A stretch of DNA of 40,757 nt. Origin: Candidatus Rokubacteria bacterium GWA2_70_23. GTDB lineage: Bacteria; Methylomirabilota; Methylomirabilia; Rokubacteriales; CSP1-6. The stretch lies in the NCBI GenBank assembly GCA_001788395.1, contig MGBT01000121.1, forward strand, positions 1-40,757. Reading direction: 5' to 3'. Below, one piece after another: positions 34,501 to 40,757 of the stretch (position 1 is its first letter; each line of letters opens with the position of its first letter). Below the pieces are notes generated by a model. It was given only the letters and a program-made list of their open reading frames with translations. It was not told where the DNA came from and made no database searches. A program made the translations under genes and the position numbers.

Positions 34501-34716
34501 GGGGATCGCGACGCCCTCGATCTGGCGCGGCAGCAGCGTCTCGTCCACGAGGCGGGCCCGCGCCGGCTCGCCGCAGGCGGAGAGGGCGGAGGCCCCTGCT
34601 CCCGCGCCCCACAGGAACAAGCGCGGCGCCCCACGGGACGGCAGGAAGACGAGATGGGGCGCCACCGCGGCTCCGCTCGCCCAGGCTTCGTTCGGGGGCG
34701 TCTCGGTCCCCCGCAT
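31552..34716 (-). CDS. SNF2-family DEAD/DEAH-box helicase with N-terminal DUF3670-type domain
   Basis: 1054-residue ATP-driven double-stranded DNA translocase of the Swi2/Snf2 (HepA-like) group. Residues about 1-520 are a large N-terminal region typical of bacterial SNF2 proteins. The motor follows: motif I [10 protein letters not shown] (about 575), motif Ia [15 protein letters not shown], motif II [9 protein letters not shown] (DEAQ, about 675), motif III [16 protein letters not shown], then the helicase C part with [13 protein letters not shown] and [23 protein letters not shown]. The ATG at 34716 is preferred over the TTG five codons earlier. The SWIM gene follows with a 4-base overlap. 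Confidence 0.92.
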   Translation of the reverse strand: [1054 protein letters not shown]

Positions 34717-34789
34717 CGTTCGCGTCACCAACGCCGCCGCCCTCCTCGGCGTCGAGAACCTGATCCCAGCCTGCGACGGGACAGGCCGG

Positions 34790-37300
34790 TCACAGGGCCG
34801 CGTCCGGCTGACCCATTCCGCCGGGCGGGAGCACGGGCCTGGTATGCCAGATCTCCGCGGCGTATTGCAGGACGGTGCGGTCGCTGGAGAACCGCCCCAT
34901 GCAGGCGACGTTCAGGATCGCCTTGCGAACCCATCGGTCCTGGTCGCGGTACGTCGCGTCGACGTCCCTCTGGCAGGCGATGTAGGAGGCGTAATCGGCC
35001 AGCACCAGGTAGTGGTCGCCGTGCTGGAGCAGCGCGTCCACCACCGGCCTGAAGCGCTCCGGCTCGTCCGGCGAGAAGTAGCCCGAGCCGATCATGTCCA
35101 GCGCCTGCTTCAGTTCCGGCTGGGCGTGATAGACGTCCAGCGGGCGGTAGCCGCCGGCGCGCAGCCGCCCGACCTCCTCGGCGGTGAGGCCGAAGATGAA
35201 GATGTTGTCCTGTCCCACCTCGTCGCGGATCTCGATGGTGGCGCCGTCCAGCGTGCCGATGGTGAGCGCGCCGTTGAGCGCCAGCTTCATGTTGCCGGTG
35301 CCGGACGCCTCGGTGCCGGCGGTGGAGATCTGCTCGGAGAGATCCGCCGCGGGGATGATGTCCTCCGCGGTGGACACGTCGTAATTGGGCATGAACACCA
35401 CCTTCAGGCGTCCGCCGAGGCGCGGGTCGTGGTTGACGATGTCGGCCACGTCGTTGATCAGCTTGATGATCAGCTTGGCGACGGCGTAGCCGGGCGCCGC
35501 CTTGCCGCCGAAGATCACCGTGCGCGCGACGGCGTCCCCCGAGGGGGTGGCGCGGAGGCGGTTGTACAGCGTCACCACGTGCAGCAGGGTGAGCAGCTGC
35601 CGCTTGTACTCGTGCATGCGCTTGACGTGCACGTCGAACAGCGAGTCCACGTCGACGTCGAGGCCGAGCCGCCGCCGCACCAGGGCGGCCAGGCGCTCCT
35701 TGTTGGCGCGCTTGGCCGCGGCGAATTCGGCGCGAAAGCCGGCATCGTCGGCGAGCGGGACGAGGCGCTTCAGCTGGTCGAGGTCCTTGACCCAGCCGTC
35801 GCCGATGCGCGAGGTGATCAGCCCCGCCAACCCGGGATTGGCCTGATTGAGCCAGCGCCGCGGCGTGATGCCATTGGTCACGTTGACGATCTTCCCGGGA
35901 TACAGGCGGTCGAAGTCGGCGAAGATGGTCCGCTTCATCAAGTCGGTGTGGATCTGCGCCACGCCGTTCACCGTGTGGCTGCCGACAATGGCGAGGTGGG
36001 CCATGCGGATGTGCCTGCCGCCGCTCTCGTCCACGATGGACATGCGGCGCAGCAGATCGGGGTCACCGGGATGGTTGTGCATCACGTCCCCGAGGAAGCG
36101 CTGATTGATCTCGTAGATGATCTGCAGATGGCGCGGCAAGAGGTCCTCGAGCAGCGCGACCGGCCAGGTCTCGAGCGCCTCCGGCATGAGCGTGTGGTTG
36201 GTGTAGGAGAAGGTGCGCACGGTGATGTCCCACGCCGCGTCCCACTCCAGGCGATGCACGTCCAGCAGGACGCGCATCAGCTCGGCGATGGCGATGGACG
36301 GGTGGGTGTCGTTCAGCTGGAGCGCGACCTTGTCGGGCAATGCGTCGAAGCTGTCGTGGAATTTCCGGTGGCGGTACAGGATGTCCTGCAATGACGCGCA
36401 CACGAAGAAGTATTGCTGCTTGAGGCGCAGCTCCCGCCCCATGGCCGTCGTGTCGTTGGGGTAGAGCACCTTGGACAGGTTCTCCGACTCGTTCTTGTCC
36501 TGCACCGATCTGATGTAGTTGCCCTCGTTGAAGTAGCGGAGATCGAACTCGCGCGTCGCCTTGGCCGCCCAGAGCCGCATGTTGTTCACGGTGTGGGTGG
36601 CGTACCCGGGAATGGGGGTATCGTAGGCCATCGCCATCACGTCATCGGTGTCCACCCAGTGGTGGCGCAGGACGCCCTGGTCGTCGGCGTATTCCAGCAC
36701 GCGCCCGTGGAACTTGACCGGGTACAGCACCTCCGGGCGCGGGAACTCCCAGGGGTTGCCGTAGCGCAGCCAGTTGTCGGGCTGCTCCACCTGGCGGCCG
36801 CCGTCGATGCGCTGGGAGAACATCCCATATTCATAGCGGATGCCGTAGCCGTAGCCGGGCAAGCCGAGCGTCGCCATCGAGTCGAGAACACACGCCGCCA
36901 GCCGCCCCAGGCCGCCGTTGCCGAGCGCCGCCTCGTGCTCGATCTCGCGCACCTGCTGCACGTCGAGACCGAGGTCGGCGAGGGCCTGGCGGTATTCCTC
37001 GGAGAAGCCCAGATTGAGCAGGCTGTTCATCAGCGTGCGCCCCATGAGGAATTCCATGGACAGGTAATAGACCCGCTTGGCGTCGCGGTGGTAATAGCTG
37101 CGCATGGTCTCCATCCAGCGCTGGATGAGGCGGTCGCGCGTCATGTGGGCGGCGGCGTAGAACCAGTCGCGCGTGGTGGCGGTGATGACATCCTTGCCCA
37201 CCGAATAGACCAGGTGGCTGCCCAGCGAGCGCTTGAGCGAGGCGGCATCGAGGCCGATGTCCCCGCGGTGGACGGCAGCGGGCGTCGAATCGTTCGGCAT
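34790..37300 (-). CDS. glgP: Glycogen/maltodextrin phosphorylase
   Basis: 836 residues, normal length. It releases glucose-1-phosphate from alpha-1,4-glucans with PLP as cofactor. Landmarks: YYLSMEFLMGRTLMNSLLNLG, ALGNGGLGRLAACVLDS, YGYGIRYEYGMF, LQLNDTHPSIAIAELMR, NVTNGITPRRWL, the GGKAAPGYAVAKLIIKLIN block, and EASGTGNMKLALNGALTIGTLDGA holding the PLP Lys. Glucose-1-phosphate is also the RmlA substrate, but the genes are 9 kb apart and I see no direct link. It lies between the two SNF2 units with 58-74 nt gaps and no other glycogen gene. Confidence 0.97.
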   Translation of the reverse strand: MPNDSTPAAVHRGDIGLDAASLKRSLGSHLVYSVGKDVITATTRDWFYAAAHMTRDRLIQRWMETMRSYYHRDAKRVYYLSMEFLMGRTLMNSLLNLGFSEEYRQALADLGLDVQQVREIEHEAALGNGGLGRLAACVLDSMATLGLPGYGYGIRYEYGMFSQRIDGGRQVEQPDNWLRYGNPWEFPRPEVLYPVKFHGRVLEYADDQGVLRHHWVDTDDVMAMAYDTPIPGYATHTVNNMRLWAAKATREFDLRYFNEGNYIRSVQDKNESENLSKVLYPNDTTAMGRELRLKQQYFFVCASLQDILYRHRKFHDSFDALPDKVALQLNDTHPSIAIAELMRVLLDVHRLEWDAAWDITVRTFSYTNHTLMPEALETWPVALLEDLLPRHLQIIYEINQRFLGDVMHNHPGDPDLLRRMSIVDESGGRHIRMAHLAIVGSHTVNGVAQIHTDLMKRTIFADFDRLYPGKIVNVTNGITPRRWLNQANPGLAGLITSRIGDGWVKDLDQLKRLVPLADDAGFRAEFAAAKRANKERLAALVRRRLGLDVDVDSLFDVHVKRMHEYKRQLLTLLHVVTLYNRLRATPSGDAVARTVIFGGKAAPGYAVAKLIIKLINDVADIVNHDPRLGGRLKVVFMPNYDVSTAEDIIPAADLSEQISTAGTEASGTGNMKLALNGALTIGTLDGATIEIRDEVGQDNIFIFGLTAEEVGRLRAGGYRPLDVYHAQPELKQALDMIGSGYFSPDEPERFRPVVDALLQHGDHYLVLADYASYIACQRDVDATYRDQDRWVRKAILNVACMGRFSSDRTVLQYAAEIWHTRPVLPPGGMGQPDAAL

Positions 37301-37528
37301 TTCCTGTTCTCCCCTCGTGGCGCATCACGATGGCGCCCGGCGGGCGCCTGTCCAACTGATACAGCGCGGACGACGAGCCCGTCAAGTCTGTCTGGACCCG
37401 CCCGGCCTCCCGGCTCGCCCGCCGGTGTGGGATCCTTCGGTGTTGGGGACTCGCTTCGGTTGTTCCCCCGCTCAGCGTGGTCCGCACTACCCTCTCGGCC
37501 TGGAAATGCAGAACACCAGATGATGCGG

Positions 37529-38592
37529 TCACGGCCGGCGCGGTGACCGGTCGCCGCCGTCCAGACAGCGGGGACAGGCAGCGCCCCCACCGCGGTGGAG
37601 GCCCACCTCGTACGTGAGGCCATCGCAGCGGGAGCAGCGCGCGGGCTCTCCCGTCTGGGCGATCGGGTCCCAGCAGAGCGTCAACTCGGCCCGGCCGCGC
37701 TTGCCGGCCAGCGTCCCCGTGAACACGACCCGCGGCAGGTAGAGACGCAGGACGCTCAGGAGCGAAACGTCCGCCGACAGCCGGTACTTCGCGCGCAGCT
37801 CGGCAAGCCGCCCCTCGCGCTCCCGCCGGATGGCCAGGAGCTTGGAGTCGACCTGGACTCGCTCCGGGCTGTCGGGCGGCAGGGCGGCGCGCGGCTCCTC
37901 GCGCTCCCGGATCAGCTCGGCGTAGTAGGCCTGAGCCCGCCCGCTCTCCCGGCCGAGCCGCGACTCGAGCTCCCGGCGCCGGAGCCCCAGCGGGGCGAGG
38001 AGCCTCTGCTCGAGCTCGTGCCGCGCGCCGGCGTACGCCTCGCCAGCCGGCCGCTCCGCCATCATGGGCCACGCCTCCAGGGGCTCGGCGACGAGCCCGT
38101 GGCGATCGAGCACCTCCCCGAGGCGCCGCAGGAGGCGGCCGTCGGTGAGGGTGATCGCCACCTCCACGAGGTCCTCCTCGCGGGCGTCCGAGAGATACCG
38201 GACGCGGAAGAGGAACACGCCCGCCGGGACCCACCACGGGCGGCCGTGTTGCGGCGTCCACGCGCTCTCCAGGAAGCGGTACGCGCGCGCCAGGCGCTCG
38301 GCGGTGCTGCGCGACGCGTTCGCGCCCGCGTGCAGGTACGCGCGAGCCACGCGCCCGGAGGCCGTGGCCTGCTGGAGCAGGTGCTCCAGCGCCGGGCTGG
38401 CGAACGAGACCAGCTCGGCGTCCGGCGCCTCGTCCATGAGCTCGGGGTCGAAGGCCAGCTGGCGCACGGCCGGCTCTCCCGCGACCGGGTCCGGCCAGAG
38501 GACGGTGTAGAGCCCGGGGGCCTGCGGCTCCGCGATGCCGCCCAGAAGCTCGAGTGCCGCGACGGTGAAGGCCTCGACCCCGCCCCGCTCGC

Positions 38593-38596
<4 letters not shown>
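37529..38596 (-). CDS. Zinc-ribbon protein partnered with SNF2 helicase, function unknown
   Basis: 355 residues. A C-terminal zinc ribbon is made of CSRC (321-324) and CPRC (341-344). The central region is helical and charged (ARHELEQRLLAPLGLRRRELESRLGRESGRAQAYYAELIRER), probably coiled coil, before RVQVDSKLLAIRREREGRLAELRAKY. GTG at 38596 overlaps the TGA of the upstream helicase (38595-38593), giving strong coupling. I know this as a protein seen next to RapA-like helicases but have no function for it; a DNA- or RNA-polymerase-binding partner is an inference. Confidence 0.8.
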
Positions 38597-40680
<2,084 letters not shown>

Positions 40681-40757
40681 GGGCCCAGTGTGAGCCCACC
40701 GCGCGGTGCCGGCAAGCCGCGGCGAGGGCGCTGCCGTGTTCTGCTCCGGCAGCGGCG

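Overview
The window is uniformly GC-rich, densely coded DNA from a free-living bacterium. Gene order, codon bias and the mixture of families (two UGA-containing genes, paired SNF2-type helicases, a QueC-like PP-loop protein) resemble Candidatus Rokubacteria/Methylomirabilota or another soil lineage of that kind. That placement is an impression from gene content; there is no rRNA or other phylogenetic marker to prove it.

Layout. 1-4.8 kb: a signalling operon (hybrid histidine kinase open at the window edge, CheY-like receiver, CheD, CheB, STAS protein). 4.9-6.6 kb: a UGSC-family gene with an in-frame TGA followed by a good bacterial SECIS hairpin, so a predicted selenoprotein. 6.6-7.1 kb: a truncated group II intron. 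7.2-10.1 kb: a tightly packed amidase-rph-rdgB operon. 10.3-10.9 kb: a MazEF-like toxin-antitoxin pair with its operator between -35 and -10. Then tRNA-Pro(TGG), a small exported protein, and minus-strand genes for an MFS transporter, a DyP-type peroxidase, a broken GHKL ATPase, a methyltransferase, a PIN toxin with HTH antitoxin, and two HEAT-repeat proteins (one fused to an alpha/beta hydrolase). 18.6-20.0 kb: a QueC-like PP-loop protein. 20.4 kb: tRNA-Arg(TCT), beside the remnant of a tyrosine recombinase that has lost its catalytic Tyr. 21-23 kb: a hemerythrin-PAS protein and a secreted protein of unknown function. 23.1-24.3 kb: a rhodanese-ThiF/MoeB protein with a second in-frame TGA and a second SECIS-like hairpin. 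24.3-24.8 kb: a 196-bp tandem duplication, a 34-bp dyad and an extended -10 promoter driving rmlA. 24.8-27.6 kb: rmlA, rmlC and rmlB for dTDP-deoxysugar synthesis. 27.6-30.6 kb: a decayed PDZ protease, an HD-domain phosphohydrolase and a Tat-exported amidohydrolase. 30.6-40.7 kb: two separate SNF2 helicase genes, each followed, with the same 4-base GTGA overlap, by a gene for a zinc-binding protein; glycogen phosphorylase lies between them.

The strongest signal is the two independent recoded UGA codons. In each case the reading frame and family homology continue past TGA, the UGA lies at a position where a redox-active Cys is expected, and a perfect stem starts 11-14 nt downstream with a GU-containing loop 18-20 nt after the UGA. 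TGA is a normal stop elsewhere in the window (cheB, rmlA), so this is local recoding. No Sec machinery (selA/B/C/D) lies in the window. Families close to both proteins have been reported as selenoproteins in marine metagenomes, so the families themselves are not new; the N-terminal rhodanese fusion and the pairing here are less usual. The second theme is decay: the intron, a recombinase, a GHKL ATPase, a PDZ protease and an orphan 3' gene end are all broken remnants among intact housekeeping genes.
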